64,000 bases of DNA. It comes from Rhizomonospora bruguierae (GTDB taxonomy: Bacteria; Actinomycetota; Actinomycetes; Mycobacteriales; Micromonosporaceae). The number at the start of each line of letters is the position of its first letter. Position 1 is the stretch's first letter. Below the pieces are notes generated by a model. The model was given only the letters and a program-made list of their open reading frames with translations. It had not been told where the DNA came from and searched no databases. Positions 38,265 to 47,907 of this stretch are shown one piece after another. The stretch lies in NCBI RefSeq assembly GCF_018397995.1, contig NZ_BBQH01000010.1:105656-169655 (forward strand), given 5' to 3'. Position numbers and translations under genes: made by a program.

Positions 38265-39503
38265 CTACAGGGCGATGCCGAGGAGGGCGTCCGCGGTGCT
38301 GCGGATCAGGGTGGGGGCGCCCGGGTCGGACCGGTCCCCCGCGAGGGTGGCCTCCGCCCACGCGTCCAGCGCCGCGATCGCGCCGACCGTGTCCAGGTCG
38401 TCGGTGATCCGGTCGCGCACCCGCTCCAGCACCGGCGCGCCGGCCGGGCCGACCGGGGTCGCCACCGCCTCCCGCCACCGCGCCAGCCGCTGCTGCGCCA
38501 CCTTCAGCAGGTCGTCGGTCCACTGCCGGTCGGCCCGGTAGTGGTCGGCCATCAGCGCCAGGCGCAGCGCCATCGGGTCGACGTGGTCGGCGCGCAGCCG
38601 GGAGACGAAGACCAGATTCCCCAGCGACTTGGACATCTTCTCGCCGGCCAGCCCGATCATGCCGGCGTGCACGTAGTGCCGCGCGAACGGATACTCGCCG
38701 GTGAGCCGCTCGGCGTGCGCGGCGGAGCACTCGTGGTGCGGGAACAGCAGGTCGTTGCCGCCGCCCTGCACGTCGATGGTGGTGCCGAGCAAGTCCAGCG
38801 CGATGGTCGCGCACTCGATGTGCCAGCCGGGGCGCCCCGGGCCGACCTGCCCGCCGTCCCAGGCCGGCTCCCCGCCGCGGGCGCCCCGCCACAGCAGCGG
38901 GTCGAGCGGGTCGCGCTTGCCGGCGCGCTCCGGGTCCCCGCCGCGCTCGCCGAACAACTCCAGCATCCGGGCCCGGTCCAGGTTCGACTCGTACCCGAAC
39001 CGCGGGCTGGCCGCGATGTCGAAGTACACATCGCCCGAACCGTCCGCAAGCCGGTACGCGGCGCCCCCGGCGAGCAGGTCCTCCACCCGGGCGACGATCG
39101 CGGGGATGGACTCCACCGCGCCGACGTACCGCTCCGGCGGCAGGATCCGCAGCGCCTCCATGTCCTCGCGGAACAGGGCCGTCTCCCGCATCGCCAGGAC
39201 CACCCAGTCCTCGCGGTCCCGGGCGGCCCGCTCCAGCAGCGGGTCGTCGATGTCGGTCACGTTCTGCACGTACCGGACCGGGTGGCCGGCGTCCCGCCAG
39301 GCCCGGTTGACCAGGTCGAACGCGATCATCGTGGCGGCGTGGCCGAGGTGCGTCGCGTCGTACGGGGTGATCCCGCAGACGTACATGGTCGCTGCCCCGC
39401 GCGGCCGGCTGGGGTGGACCCCCTGGCGCGCGGAGTCGTACAACCGCACCGGGCGCCCCGCGCCCGGTAGCCGCGGCACCCGGTGACCCGCCCAAGATTC
39501 CAT
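38265..39503 (-). CDS. mshC: Mycothiol ligase MshC
   Basis: Joins cysteine to GlcN-Ins with ATP in mycothiol synthesis. The 412 residues match MshC length and resemble class I cysteinyl-tRNA synthetase: [20 protein letters not shown] holds the zinc Cys and the HIGH-type motif, [13 protein letters not shown] and [12 protein letters not shown] the other zinc ligands, and EKMSKSLGN the KMSKS loop. It lacks a tRNA-binding C-terminus. The ATG at 39503 is preferred over an upstream one because TACGCT ends six bases before it and it aligns with the family. Confidence 0.95.
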   Translation of the reverse strand: MESWAGHRVPRLPGAGRPVRLYDSARQGVHPSRPRGAATMYVCGITPYDATHLGHAATMIAFDLVNRAWRDAGHPVRYVQNVTDIDDPLLERAARDREDWVVLAMRETALFREDMEALRILPPERYVGAVESIPAIVARVEDLLAGGAAYRLADGSGDVYFDIAASPRFGYESNLDRARMLELFGERGGDPERAGKRDPLDPLLWRGARGGEPAWDGGQVGPGRPGWHIECATIALDLLGTTIDVQGGGNDLLFPHHECSAAHAERLTGEYPFARHYVHAGMIGLAGEKMSKSLGNLVFVSRLRADHVDPMALRLALMADHYRADRQWTDDLLKVAQQRLARWREAVATPVGPAGAPVLERVRDRITDDLDTVGAIAALDAWAEATLAGDRSDPGAPTLIRSTADALLGIAL

Positions 39504-39587
39504 AGCGCCAGCGTAGCGATTCCCGATCACGGGGCCGCCGGGTACCACGGCCCGTCGCACCAAGGCCGCCCCGGGCGGGCGTCCGCC

Positions 39588-40391
39588 TCAGACCGGGGGC
39601 CAGGGGACGGCGGGCCAGTCCTCGGACGGCAGCGGAAAGCGGCCGGCGGCCAGCAGGCGGTCGACCCGCTGGCGGGTGGCGGCCACCTCGCCCAGCGTCA
39701 GGTGCTCGGCCAGTGCCTCGCCCAGCACGCCGTCCAGCACGCCGCGCAGGGCGCGCAGCACCTCCACCGCCTCCTGCGGCAGCGGGTCGTTCACCCAGCC
39801 CCAGAGGATGGTGCGCAGCTTGTCCTCGGTGTGGAAGGTGACGCCGTGGTCGACGCCGAAGAGGTGACCGCCGTCGCCGGTCAGGACGTGGCCGCCCTTG
39901 CGGTCGCCGTTGTTGATGACGGCGTCGAAGACCGCCATGCGGGCCAGCCCGGGGGCGTTGGCGTGGGCGAGGACGTACCGCTTGCCGTCCTCGCCGCGCG
40001 CCGCCGTGATCGGGAACCACCCCGGCGGCGCCTTGCGGCCGGGGAGGAAGCCGACCACCGGCTGGGCCTGCGCCGGCTCCTCGATCCACAGTTGGCAGGC
40101 ACCCACCCCGAGCGGGCCGTCGCGCAGCACCGTGGGCGGGACGAGTTCCCACCCGGTCGCCTCGGAGACCAGGTACGCGGAGACCTCCCGCCCCGCCAGG
40201 GTGCCGTCCGGGAAGTCCCAGAGCGGGCGCTCCCCGGCGACCGGCTTGTACACGCAGCGGGCGCTCACGCCGTCCAGCGTGATCTGCCCCCGCAGCGTGG
40301 TGTTCGACGCATCGACCAGGCGCCCCTCCACCTCGATGGCGCCACGACGCAGCAGGTCGAGGGCCTCGCCACCCAGGTCAGCAGCGAGCAC
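39588..40391 (-). CDS. SCO1664-family protein
   Basis: A 267-residue protein of a family conserved beside mshC in actinobacteria. The fold is related to PI3/4-kinase-like proteins: RCVYKPVAGERPLWDFPDG near residue 45 has a Lys in a phosphate-loop-like setting, and FDAVINNGDRKGGHVL with FGVDHGVTFH look like catalytic and metal loops (Asn-x-Asp and Asp-His-Gly). A kinase or AMPylase activity is possible but not shown. GTG at 40391 overlaps the DUF3090 stop by one base (TAGTG), so translation is coupled. Confidence 0.85.
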   Translation of the reverse strand: MLAADLGGEALDLLRRGAIEVEGRLVDASNTTLRGQITLDGVSARCVYKPVAGERPLWDFPDGTLAGREVSAYLVSEATGWELVPPTVLRDGPLGVGACQLWIEEPAQAQPVVGFLPGRKAPPGWFPITAARGEDGKRYVLAHANAPGLARMAVFDAVINNGDRKGGHVLTGDGGHLFGVDHGVTFHTEDKLRTILWGWVNDPLPQEAVEVLRALRGVLDGVLGEALAEHLTLGEVAATRQRVDRLLAAGRFPLPSEDWPAVPWPPV

Positions 40392-40963
40392 TAGCGGTGG
40401 TAGCCGTTGTGCCGGGGGCACAGGTGCCCCTTGGGGTCCAGCGGCTGACCGCACAGCGGGCACGGTGGGCGGCCGGCGTTGATGACCCGGCGCGCCCGGT
40501 CGATGAAGGCCCGAGTGGCCTGCGGGGTGAGGCGCACGCGCAGCCGGTCGAGGTCGTCGTCCGGCTCGGCCTCCTCGACCTCGTCGGACTCCTGCGCGTC
40601 GTCGGCCGCCGCGGCCTCCTCGCCGACCGCGATCGCCTCGATGACGACGGTGGCGGAGTCCACGTCGAAGGCCAGGCCGAGGGTGCCGACCCGGAACTCC
40701 TCGTCGACCGGGTTGTCCAGCGGCTCATTGTCCGACGGGCCCGGCGCGGCGTCCGGCAGCTCGATGCCGAACCGGCGGTGCGCCTCGCTCAGCAACTCCT
40801 CCAGCTTCTCGGCCAGCAGCGTCATCTGGACCTTCTCCAGCGTGACGCTGACCAGCCGGCCGCCGCCGCGGGCCTGGAGGAAGAACGTCCGTTCACCCGG
40901 CGGGCCCACGGTACCGGCGACGAACCGCTCCGGCGGCTCGAAGGCGTACACCTGGTGGGTCAT
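40391..40963 (-). CDS. DUF3090 protein with zinc-ribbon tail
   Basis: A 190-residue protein starting MTHQVYAFEPPERFVAG, characteristic of DUF3090, with an acidic linker (about 115-140) and a C-terminal zinc site CPLCGQPLDPKGHLCPRHNG. Function is unknown; in actinobacteria it is typically next to an SCO1664-family gene and a histidine phosphatase, as here. TAGGGT ends six bases before the ATG with no Shine-Dalgarno sequence, so the mRNA is probably leaderless. The coupling with the next gene suggests they act together. Confidence 0.88.
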   Translation of the reverse strand: MTHQVYAFEPPERFVAGTVGPPGERTFFLQARGGGRLVSVTLEKVQMTLLAEKLEELLSEAHRRFGIELPDAAPGPSDNEPLDNPVDEEFRVGTLGLAFDVDSATVVIEAIAVGEEAAAADDAQESDEVEEAEPDDDLDRLRVRLTPQATRAFIDRARRVINAGRPPCPLCGQPLDPKGHLCPRHNGYHR

Positions 40964-41026
40964 ACCAAGACCCTAACCGCCCGAAGCACGACACGGGTAA
41001 TGACCCTCAGCGCGTACCGGGCCGCC

Positions 41027-41749
41027 TCATTCCTGCCCCCCGACGGCGCCGCCGCCCACCGCCGCGTCCGACTCGACCACCGCGCGGGGGGCGCGCCGGG
41101 GCCGCCGGCGGCGCTTGGGCGGCAGGAGGGCGCCCAGGTCGGCGCCCGGGTCGTTGATCCGCACCACGAACGGGCGTACCGGGGTGTACCGGATCGCGCT
41201 GATCGACGCCGGGTCCACCACGATGCGCTGGAACCCGTCCAGGTGGACGCCGAGCGCGTCGGCGAGGATCGCCTTGATCACATCGCCGTGGCTGCACGCG
41301 ACCCAGAGCGCGTCCGGGCCGTACTCGGCGGCGATCCGGGCGTCCCAGGCCCGGACCGCGGCGACGGCCCGGGCCGCCATCGCGGCCATCGCCTCGCCGT
41401 TGGGGAACGTGACGGCGCTGGGGTGCTGCTGCACCACCGTCCACAGCGGATCCTTGGCCAACTGCTTGAGCGGGCGGCCCTCCCAGTCGCCGTACCCGCA
41501 CTCGATCAGGCCCTCCTCGACCGCCGCCGGGGTGCCGGGCAGGGCCAGTTCGACGGTCTGCCGGCACCGGATCAGCGGGCTGGTGACGACCTCGGCCAGC
41601 GGGATGGCCGCCAGCCGGGGGCCGAGCGCGGACGCCTGGGCCCGGCCCACGTCGTCCAGTTCGACCGGCTGGCGGCCGGCGAGGCCGCCATCGGCGTTGG
41701 CGGTGGTGCGGCCGTGGCGCAGCAGCAGGACGGTGGGCACGCCGCCCAC
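41027..41749 (-). CDS. Histidine phosphatase (phosphoglycerate-mutase fold)
   Basis: A 240-residue phosphatase. VLLLRHGRTTANADGG carries the nucleophilic His in the RHG motif, VTSPLIRCRQT the second Arg, LIECGYGDWEGR the acid/base Glu region, and VACSHGDVIKAIL the second catalytic His. A basic, Arg-rich C-terminal tail follows residue 210. It belongs to the actinobacterial group found between uppP and DUF3090. The start is within a base of the uppP stop, giving a tight operon; a GTG four codons in is an alternative start. Confidence 0.9.
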   Translation of the reverse strand: MGGVPTVLLLRHGRTTANADGGLAGRQPVELDDVGRAQASALGPRLAAIPLAEVVTSPLIRCRQTVELALPGTPAAVEEGLIECGYGDWEGRPLKQLAKDPLWTVVQQHPSAVTFPNGEAMAAMAARAVAAVRAWDARIAAEYGPDALWVACSHGDVIKAILADALGVHLDGFQRIVVDPASISAIRYTPVRPFVVRINDPGADLGALLPPKRRRRPRRAPRAVVESDAAVGGGAVGGQE

Positions 41750-41750
41750 C

Positions 41751-42587
41751 CTATGTCGCCGCGAGCGCCCCGGTGGTGAGGGCGCCGAGCAGGACGCCGC
41801 CGAGTGCGATCCGGTAGAAGACGAAGACGTAGATGGTGTGCCGCGCCACCCAGTTCAGCAGCCAGGCGATGGACGCGTAGCCGAGCACGAACGCGATCAC
41901 CGTGGCCACGGCCATCTGGGCGGGACTCGGCGCCGGAGCCTCCGGCGTGCCGGGGAGGAACACGTCCGGGAGGCTGAAGATGCCGGACGCGAGCACCGCC
42001 GGGATGGCCAGCAGGAACGAGACCCGGGTGGCGGCCTCCCTGCGCAGCCCGAGGAACAGACCGGCCGAGATGGTGGCCCCGGAGCGGGACACGCCGGGAA
42101 TCAGCGCCAGGCACTGGCCCAGGCCCATGGTGATGCCGTCGCCGAACCGGGCCTGCTCCAGCGGGCGGGACTTGCGCCCGAGCAGCTCGGCGAACGCGAG
42201 CACCAGGGCGAACACGATGAGCACGGTCGCGGTGATCCACAGGTTCCGGGCGGCGTGCCGGACCTGGTCCTTGAGCAGGTAGCCGAGCAGGCCGATCGGG
42301 ATGGTGCCGATGATGACGTACCAGGCGAGGCGGTAGTCGAAGGTCTGCCGGGTGGGGCGGTCCCAGAGCCCCACGATCCAGGTCTTGGTGATCCGCCAGA
42401 TGTCCTTGGCGAAGTAGATCAGGACGGCGGCCTCGGTGCCGAGCTGGGTGACCGCGGTGAACGAGGCGCCGGCGTCGTGGTGGAAGAAGACCTCGCCGGT
42501 GATCCGCAGGTGCGCGCTGGACGAGACCGGCAGGAACTCGGTGAGCCCCTGGACGATCCCCAGGACGATGCACTCGATCCAGCTCAC
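41751..42587 (-). CDS. uppP: Undecaprenyl-diphosphatase
   Basis: Integral membrane enzyme that recycles undecaprenyl diphosphate for cell-wall synthesis and gives bacitracin tolerance. The 278 residues have about eight helices with both signature segments: [18 protein letters not shown] near the N-terminus and [16 protein letters not shown] in the second half, carrying the active-site Glu, Ser and Arg. The GTG at 42587 overlaps the stop of the upstream oxidoreductase gene by four bases (GTGA). Confidence 0.95.
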   Translation of the reverse strand: MSWIECIVLGIVQGLTEFLPVSSSAHLRITGEVFFHHDAGASFTAVTQLGTEAAVLIYFAKDIWRITKTWIVGLWDRPTRQTFDYRLAWYVIIGTIPIGLLGYLLKDQVRHAARNLWITATVLIVFALVLAFAELLGRKSRPLEQARFGDGITMGLGQCLALIPGVSRSGATISAGLFLGLRREAATRVSFLLAIPAVLASGIFSLPDVFLPGTPEAPAPSPAQMAVATVIAFVLGYASIAWLLNWVARHTIYVFVFYRIALGGVLLGALTTGALAAT

Positions 42588-43636
42588 GACGCGACTCCAG
42601 CCAGTTCGAACGCGTCCGCGACGGTGCGCAGGGCGGCGAAGCCCGACTCCCGGTCGGCCACGAACGGGCTCACCGAGAGCGTGGTCACCCCGGCTTCGGC
42701 GTACTCGCGGAGCCGGTCGGCGATCCGCTCCTTCGGCCCGAGCAACGAGGTCCGGTCGATGAACTCCAGCGGGACCGCGGCCGCCGCCTCCCGGTGCCTC
42801 TTGGCCAGGTAGAGATCCTGGACCGTGGCCGCCGCCTCCTCGTACCCCATGCGCACCGCGAGCCGGTTGTAGAAGTTCTGCTCCCGGCTGCCCATGCCGC
42901 CCAGGTAGAGGGCCGCGTACCAGCGCACCAGTTCGGCGCAGGCGGCCACGTCGTCGCCGACCACCACCGGCACGCTCGGGGCGATGTCGAAGCCGTCCAG
43001 GGACCTGCCGGCCCTGGCCCGGCCGGCGGCGACGTGCGCGAGCTGGTCGGCGGCGCTGTCCGGGCTGAGGAAGACGGCCAGCCAGCCGTCCGCGATCTCC
43101 CCGGCCAGCTCCAGGTTCTTCGGGCCGACCGCGGCCAGGTAGACGGGTATGTGGTCGCGTGGCGGGTGGAAGCTGAGCCGCAGCGCCTTGCCCGGGCCGT
43201 CGGGCAGCGGCAGCCGGTAGTGCGCGCCGTCGTACTCGACCGGCTTGCGGGCCACCGCCAGCTGCACGATCTCCACGTACTCGCGGGTGCGGGCCAGGGG
43301 CTTGGCGAACCGGACGCCGTGCCACCCCTCCGAGACCTGCGGGCCGGAGACGCCGAGCCCGAGCCGGAACCGGCCGCCGGAGAGCGCGTCGATCGTGACC
43401 GCGGTCATCGCGGTCGCGGCCGGGGTGCGCGCCGGGATCTGCATGACCGCGCTGCCCACGTCGATCCGCGCCGTCTGCCCCGCGATCCAGGCGAGGATGC
43501 TCGGCGAATCCGAGCCGTACGCCTCGGCCGCCCACACCACCGAGTACCCCAGCCGGTCCGCCTCCTGGGCGAAGGCCAGATGGTCCGCCGGCGTGCTCCA
43601 CGCGGTCTGGTAACCCAGGCTCAGTCCGAGCCGCAT
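42584..43636 (-). CDS. LLM-class, F420-type oxidoreductase
   Basis: A 350-residue luciferase-like (beta/alpha)8 barrel. [10 protein letters not shown] at the start, the cofactor-contacting [20 protein letters not shown] region and [16 protein letters not shown] are typical of F420-dependent members. Its own substrate is unknown. The ATG at 43636 has GGGGGC upstream and aligns with the family; the longer frame adds a non-conserved 50 residues. It is coupled to uppP and, with the phosphatase, forms a run of genes on the minus strand. Confidence 0.88.
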   Translation of the reverse strand: MRLGLSLGYQTAWSTPADHLAFAQEADRLGYSVVWAAEAYGSDSPSILAWIAGQTARIDVGSAVMQIPARTPAATAMTAVTIDALSGGRFRLGLGVSGPQVSEGWHGVRFAKPLARTREYVEIVQLAVARKPVEYDGAHYRLPLPDGPGKALRLSFHPPRDHIPVYLAAVGPKNLELAGEIADGWLAVFLSPDSAADQLAHVAAGRARAGRSLDGFDIAPSVPVVVGDDVAACAELVRWYAALYLGGMGSREQNFYNRLAVRMGYEEAAATVQDLYLAKRHREAAAAVPLEFIDRTSLLGPKERIADRLREYAEAGVTTLSVSPFVADRESGFAALRTVADAFELAGVAS

Positions 43637-43780
43637 CCCGGCCCCCTTCGTTTCCCGCCCCGAGAGTCGACCCAGGGTACGCAATCCCGCTGGCGGCCCG
43701 GTGAACCGGTGGTCGTGACTCGCCCAGATTGGTCGCGGCGTGGATATCCGTGACGGGCGGTGGACGAATATCGTGCACCC

Positions 43781-44752
43781 ATGCAACAGCGACCGCTCGG
43801 CCGAAGCGGGCTGGCGGTTTCCCGGCTCGCGCTCGGCACCATGACCTGGGGCCGGGACACCGACGCCGACGACGCGGCCGCCCAGCTCAAGAGCTTCCTG
43901 GACGCCGGCGGCACGCTCGTGGACACCGCCGACGTGTACGCCGACGGCGAGGCGGAGGCGGTCATCGGCGCGCTGGTGGGCAGCCTAGTGCAGCGCGACG
44001 AACTGCTCATCGCCACCAAGGCGGGGCTGCGCCCGGGCGGCCCGCGCCGCCGCGACAACTCCCGGTCCCACCTGCTGAGCAGCCTGGACGCCTCGCTGAA
44101 CCGGCTCGGCACCGACCACGTGGACCTGTGGCAGGTGCACGGGTACGACCCGGACACGCCGCTGGACGAGACGCTCGCCGCCCTGGACCACGCCGTCTCG
44201 TCCGGCCGGGTCCGGTACGTCGGCGTGTCCAACTTCTCCGGCTGGCAGACCGCCCGCGCCGCCGCCTGGCAGGTCGCCTGGCCGGGCCGGGCGCCGCTGG
44301 TCGCCGCGCAGGTCGAGTACTCGCTGCTGGAGCGCGGCATCGAACGCGAGGTGGTGCCGGCCTGCGAGGCCATGGGGTTGGGTGTGCTGCCCTGGTCGCC
44401 GCTCGGCCGGGGCGTGCTGACCGGCAAGTACCGGCACGGCCGCCCGGCGGATTCGCGGGCCGCGTCCGCGCACCTCGAACGCTTCGTCGCGCCGTACCTG
44501 GAGCCGCGCTGCTCCGGCATCGTGGAGGCGGTCGCCACCGCCGCGGACGGGCTGGGCGTCTCCCCGATGGAGGTGGCCCTGGCCTGGGTCCGGGACCGGC
44601 CGGGCGTGGTCGCGCCGATCCTCGGCGCCCGCACGGTGGGCCAGCTGCTCGGCGCGATCGCGGTGGAGCGGATCACCCTGCCCGACGAGATCACCAGGGC
44701 GCTGGACGACATCTCGACCCCGCCGGTCGGCTACCCCGAACGCGCCGGCTGA
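43781..44752 (+). CDS. Aldo/keto reductase
   Basis: A 323-residue NADPH-dependent barrel oxidoreductase. LALGTMTWG opens the barrel, then the catalytic tetrad: Asp and Tyr in [14 protein letters not shown], Lys in [10 protein letters not shown], His in [17 protein letters not shown] and [14 protein letters not shown] are cofactor-binding features. The family covers general carbonyl reduction; substrate unknown. ATG at 43781 is preferred over a GTG-type start seven codons upstream because TATCGT ends six bases before it. It is divergent from the F420-type enzyme. Confidence 0.92.
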   Translation: MQQRPLGRSGLAVSRLALGTMTWGRDTDADDAAAQLKSFLDAGGTLVDTADVYADGEAEAVIGALVGSLVQRDELLIATKAGLRPGGPRRRDNSRSHLLSSLDASLNRLGTDHVDLWQVHGYDPDTPLDETLAALDHAVSSGRVRYVGVSNFSGWQTARAAAWQVAWPGRAPLVAAQVEYSLLERGIEREVVPACEAMGLGVLPWSPLGRGVLTGKYRHGRPADSRAASAHLERFVAPYLEPRCSGIVEAVATAADGLGVSPMEVALAWVRDRPGVVAPILGARTVGQLLGAIAVERITLPDEITRALDDISTPPVGYPERAG

Positions 44753-44824
44753 GCCGCCCGTTCCGGCGAAATCCGGCCAAATCGGGGGTGGCCACCGGCG
44801 GCCGGGCGGGACACCATGTGTCGC

Positions 44825-45016
44825 ATGGACTACGAATACGCGCCGCTGCGGTTGCCACCGAATGTCGATCGCCTGACCGCCACGGCGCAGCTGGCCATCC
44901 AGGCGGAATTCGGGGGTTGGGAACTGGCCCGGGTGCGGCTGTTCCGCGACGGGACGCGGCAGGTGATGCTGCGCCGCCGCCGGCGGAACGAACCGCAGCC
45001 CGGGCTTTCGATCTAG
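44825..45016 (+). CDS. DUF5703 small protein
   Basis: A 63-residue protein beginning MDYEYAPLRLPPNVDRLTA, with IQAEFGGWELARVRLFRDG and an Arg-rich end, the pattern of DUF5703 in actinobacteria. Its function is unknown. An ATG three codons upstream is in frame, but the family begins at MDYEY. No clear Shine-Dalgarno sequence is present. Confidence 0.8.
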   Translation: MDYEYAPLRLPPNVDRLTATAQLAIQAEFGGWELARVRLFRDGTRQVMLRRRRRNEPQPGLSI

Positions 45017-45045
45017 CGGGTCGACGGGACCCCACCCCGGCGGGC

Positions 45046-45729
45046 CTACCGGTCGGCGGGCGCCGGCTCGTCCTCGCCGCTGTCCTCGCCGAACTCCACA
45101 TAGGGGTGGTCGTCCAGCCGGCCGACCAGCCGGTCCTCGGGGCCCTGCTGGAACGGGCCGGTGCCGTCCTCCGCCGCGTAGCCGTCCACATCCAGCGGCG
45201 CGGACACCTCCGTGACGGTGACGACGCCCTCCAACGGCTCCAGCTCGGGAACGTCCAGCGAGGCGAGCGAGACGTCCCCGGACTCCAGCAGCTCCAGCAC
45301 GGCCGCGCCGACCGAGTCCACCGGTTCGTCCGGCTCCTCGCCACCGAGCGCGGTGCGCCGGGCCGCCTCCGCCACCCGCAGCAGCGCGGCGACGCTGGGC
45401 ACCCGGTAGTCGCGGCGCTGCCGCACCGAGATCACCCGCGGGTGCGGGTCGCCCGGCTCGGTGCCGTCCACCCCGCCGAGGCCCACGCCGAAGCGCTGGT
45501 CCGCCTCGTCCGGGTCGATCGACTCCACGTCCCACGGCGTGACCTCGCCGAACGCGTCCAGCAGCAGCTCGTCGTAGGCGTGCGAGGCGTTGTTCAGGTC
45601 GACGTACGCCTGCCAGACGTCGTCGTCGTCCACCTTGCCGGCGGCGCGGCGGACAGCGGCCAGGTGCTCCCGGGCCGCCTCGATCACCCGCTCCAGGGCG
45701 GCATCCAGCTCGGCGTGCTCGTCGGTCAT
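45046..45729 (-). CDS. Conserved acidic hypothetical protein
   Basis: A 227-residue, strongly acidic soluble protein I cannot assign to a characterised family. The first 70 residues are helical (ELDAALERVIEAAREHLAAV, DVWQAYVDLNNASHAYDELL); a middle section has RRDYRVPSVAALLRVAEAAR; the last 80 residues are Glu/Asp-rich and probably disordered. AAGGGA lies about ten bases before the ATG. It follows the M20 peptidase gene by 29 bases on the same strand, suggesting an operon. Confidence 0.75.
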   Translation of the reverse strand: MTDEHAELDAALERVIEAAREHLAAVRRAAGKVDDDDVWQAYVDLNNASHAYDELLLDAFGEVTPWDVESIDPDEADQRFGVGLGGVDGTEPGDPHPRVISVRQRRDYRVPSVAALLRVAEAARRTALGGEEPDEPVDSVGAAVLELLESGDVSLASLDVPELEPLEGVVTVTEVSAPLDVDGYAAEDGTGPFQQGPEDRLVGRLDDHPYVEFGEDSGEDEPAPADR

Positions 45730-45758
45730 GACAGGTTGGGTCCCTTCTGCATGGGGGA

Positions 45759-47066
45759 TCAGCAGTTGCGGAGAAAACGGTCGAGCACGGAGACCCCGAA
45801 CCGCAGCCCGTCCACCGGCACCCGCTCGTCGATGCCGTGGAAGAGTGCGGCGAAGTTCAGGTCCGGCGGCAGCCGCAGCGGCGCGAAGCCGAAGCAGCGG
45901 ATACCGAGGGTGTGGAACGCCTTGGCGTCGGTACCGCCGGAGAGCATGTAGGGCACGGCCCGGGCGCCCGGATCCTCGGCGCGCAGGGCGGCCGCCATCG
46001 CGTCCACCAGCGCGCCGTCGAACCCGGTCTCCAGGGCCGGCTGGCGCTGGACGTACTCGATGTCCAGGTCCGGGCCGATCACCTCGCGCAACTGCTCGAC
46101 GAACAGCTCGGACTGGCCCGGCAGGGTACGGCAGTCGATCGTGGCACTGGCCCGGCCGGGGATCACGTTGTGCTTGTACCCGGCGGTCAGCCCGGTGGGG
46201 TTGGCCGTGTTTCGGATGGTCGCGCCGATGATCGCCGAGATGGGACCGAGCTTGGCGATCGCGGTCTCCGGGTCGTCGGGGTCCAGCTCGATGTCGAGCA
46301 GTTCGCAGACCTCGGTCAGGAAGGCCCGGACGGTCGGGGTCACCACCACCGGGAAGCGGTGCCGGCCGAGCCGGGCGACCGCCTCGGCGAGCGCGGTGAC
46401 CGCGTTGTCGTCGTGCACCATGGACCCGTGCCCGGGCCGGCCACGCGCCACCAGGCGCAGCCACTCGATGCCCTTCTCGGCCGTCTCGATCAGGTACAGC
46501 CGCAGGTCGTCGCTGACCGAGTAGGAGAAGCCGCCGACCTCGCCGATCGCCTCGGTGCAGCCCGCCAGCTCCTCCGGGTGCTCGTTGACCAGGTACCGGG
46601 CGCCGTAGTCGCTGCCGGCCTCCTCGTCGGCGGTGAACGCCAGCACGATGTCCCGGGGCGGGGTGACGCCCTCGCGCCGCCAGCGGCGGACCACCGCGAG
46701 CACCATCGCGTCGAAGTCCTTCATGTCCACCGCGCCGCGGCCCCACAGGTACCCGTCCCGGATCTCGCCGGAGAACGGGTGCACCGACCACTCCGACGCG
46801 TCGGCCGGGACCACGTCGAGGTGGCCGTGCACGAGCAGGGCGCCGCGGCCCGGGTCCGCGCCCGGGATGCGGGCGAGGACGTTGGCCCGGCCCGGCGCGG
46901 ACTCGTAGATCCGTGCGTCGATGCCCACCTCGTCCAGCCGGGTCGCGACGTACTCGGCGGCGACCCGCTCACCGGCGCTGGTCGCGTTGTCCCCGGTGTT
47001 GGTCGTGTCGATCCGGATCAGATCCCGGCAGAGGTCGACCACCTCGTCGGCCACGGCATCGTTCAT
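45759..47066 (-). CDS. M20-family metallopeptidase
   Basis: A 435-residue two-zinc peptidase or amidohydrolase. LVHGHLDVVPAD has the first His and Asp, GRGAVDMKDFDA the bridging Asp, and AFTADEEAGSDYGA the catalytic Glu pair; SGGTDAKAFHTLGI and LFHGIDERVP give the final His ligand. A dimerisation lid occupies about residues 200-320. It resembles the peptidase-like protein encoded near uppP in mycobacteria. The ATG has TAAGAA six bases upstream, which could serve as a -10 box or a weak Shine-Dalgarno sequence. Confidence 0.92.
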   Translation of the reverse strand: MNDAVADEVVDLCRDLIRIDTTNTGDNATSAGERVAAEYVATRLDEVGIDARIYESAPGRANVLARIPGADPGRGALLVHGHLDVVPADASEWSVHPFSGEIRDGYLWGRGAVDMKDFDAMVLAVVRRWRREGVTPPRDIVLAFTADEEAGSDYGARYLVNEHPEELAGCTEAIGEVGGFSYSVSDDLRLYLIETAEKGIEWLRLVARGRPGHGSMVHDDNAVTALAEAVARLGRHRFPVVVTPTVRAFLTEVCELLDIELDPDDPETAIAKLGPISAIIGATIRNTANPTGLTAGYKHNVIPGRASATIDCRTLPGQSELFVEQLREVIGPDLDIEYVQRQPALETGFDGALVDAMAAALRAEDPGARAVPYMLSGGTDAKAFHTLGIRCFGFAPLRLPPDLNFAALFHGIDERVPVDGLRFGVSVLDRFLRNC

Positions 47067-47120
47067 GCGCCCTTCTTACCAGCCGCCCGGTTTCGCCGGG
47101 TGCCGGAGGGGTAGGGCTTG

Positions 47121-47774
47121 TCAGGCGACCCGGCTGCGCACCGCGTGCCGCGGCCCGACCCTGCTGGCCGCCGGCGCCCGGCCGACCCTGGTGCCCACCG
47201 GCGCCCGGCCGACCCTGGTGCCCACCGGCGCCCGGCCGACCCTGGTGCCCACCGGCGCCCGGCCGACCCTGGTGCCCACCGGCGCCCGGCCGGTCAGCCG
47301 GCGCGCCACGGACTCGGCGCGCGAACGGGTCGCCGCGACCACCCGCTCGCGGCGCGCCAACTGGCCGCCGACGATCGCGCCGGCGACCCCCACCAGCAGC
47401 GCGAGCACCTCAAGGAGGACCAGGGCCCTGCCCGCCGCGTGCGCGCGGCCGCCCGCCGGGCCGTTCAGTCGGGCGAAGAAGATCAGGGCGAACAGCGCCG
47501 CGCCGGCCGAGGCGGCCGCGCCGTGGACGGTGGCGATCCGGCGCGCCCGGCTCCCGTGCGGGGTCGCCCGCAGGTCGATCAGCGCGCCGATGCCGGCCAC
47601 CGCCGCGCAGAGCAGGCCGAGGGCGAGGGTCCAGAACCCCACCAGGGCGAACAGGTCGGAGCCGGTGGCCAGCGCGGCCAGGTCGCACACCAGCGCGGTC
47701 ACGAGCAGGTGCAGCGGCACCACCAGCAGCAGCGGCCGAATCGGCTGCCCCACCACCTTGACCCGATCCTCCAC
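47121..47774 (-). CDS. DUF2231 membrane protein with repetitive C-terminus
   Basis: A 217-residue protein with four hydrophobic helices in the DUF2231 pattern (PIRPLLLVVPLHLLVTALV, LVGFWTLALGLLCAAVAGIG, RARRIATVHG). After the last helix the tail consists of four copies of GRAPVGTRV encoded by perfect 27-bp repeats, then a short basic end. GTG at 47774 has GGGGAGG eight bases upstream and is preferred over an ATG at 47828, which lies in a palindrome and lacks a Shine-Dalgarno sequence. The basic repeats would face the cytoplasm if the first helix enters from inside. Confidence 0.8.
   Translation of the reverse strand: MEDRVKVVGQPIRPLLLVVPLHLLVTALVCDLAALATGSDLFALVGFWTLALGLLCAAVAGIGALIDLRATPHGSRARRIATVHGAAASAGAALFALIFFARLNGPAGGRAHAAGRALVLLEVLALLVGVAGAIVGGQLARRERVVAATRSRAESVARRLTGRAPVGTRVGRAPVGTRVGRAPVGTRVGRAPVGTRVGRAPAASRVGPRHAVRSRVA
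47173..47291. repeat. 27-bp tandem repeat, four perfect copies plus a partial
   Basis: The unit GGCGCCCGGCCGACCCTGGT followed by GCCCACC starts at 47173, 47200, 47227 and 47254 with no mismatch; an 11-base partial copy begins at 47281 and a degenerate copy precedes the array. The period is nine codons, so copy-number change keeps the DUF2231 frame open. Confidence 0.92.
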
Positions 47775-47816
47775 GGCTCCCACCTCCCCATATCGACTCC
47801 TCAAGATGTCTGGAGA

Positions 47817-47828
47817 ATGGGTACCCAT
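47817..47828. promoter_or_regulatory. 12-bp palindrome ATGGGTACCCAT, DUF2231/LysR divergent region
   Basis: A perfect palindrome followed at once by CGGT-CCGA-ACCG (47829-47840), in the 133-base space between the DUF2231 and LysR starts. LysR-type regulators usually bind such a divergent region, so this is a candidate site. Confidence 0.5.
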
Positions 47829-47907
47829 CGGTCCGAACCGGAAACAACGATGAGCCTCGACACTTAGGGGCTTCCGGTTGCCAGCCCACTGGTCCTACCG
47901 TCACGCT

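Noticed and set aside
47173-47291. CRISPR array
   Set aside because: Units are directly adjacent without spacers and are in frame within a gene, so this is a coding minisatellite.
47775-47828. Longer DUF2231 start at ATG 47828
   Set aside because: The ATG is part of a palindrome, has no Shine-Dalgarno sequence, and adds 18 residues that do not resemble the family; GTG 47774 has a good ribosome site.
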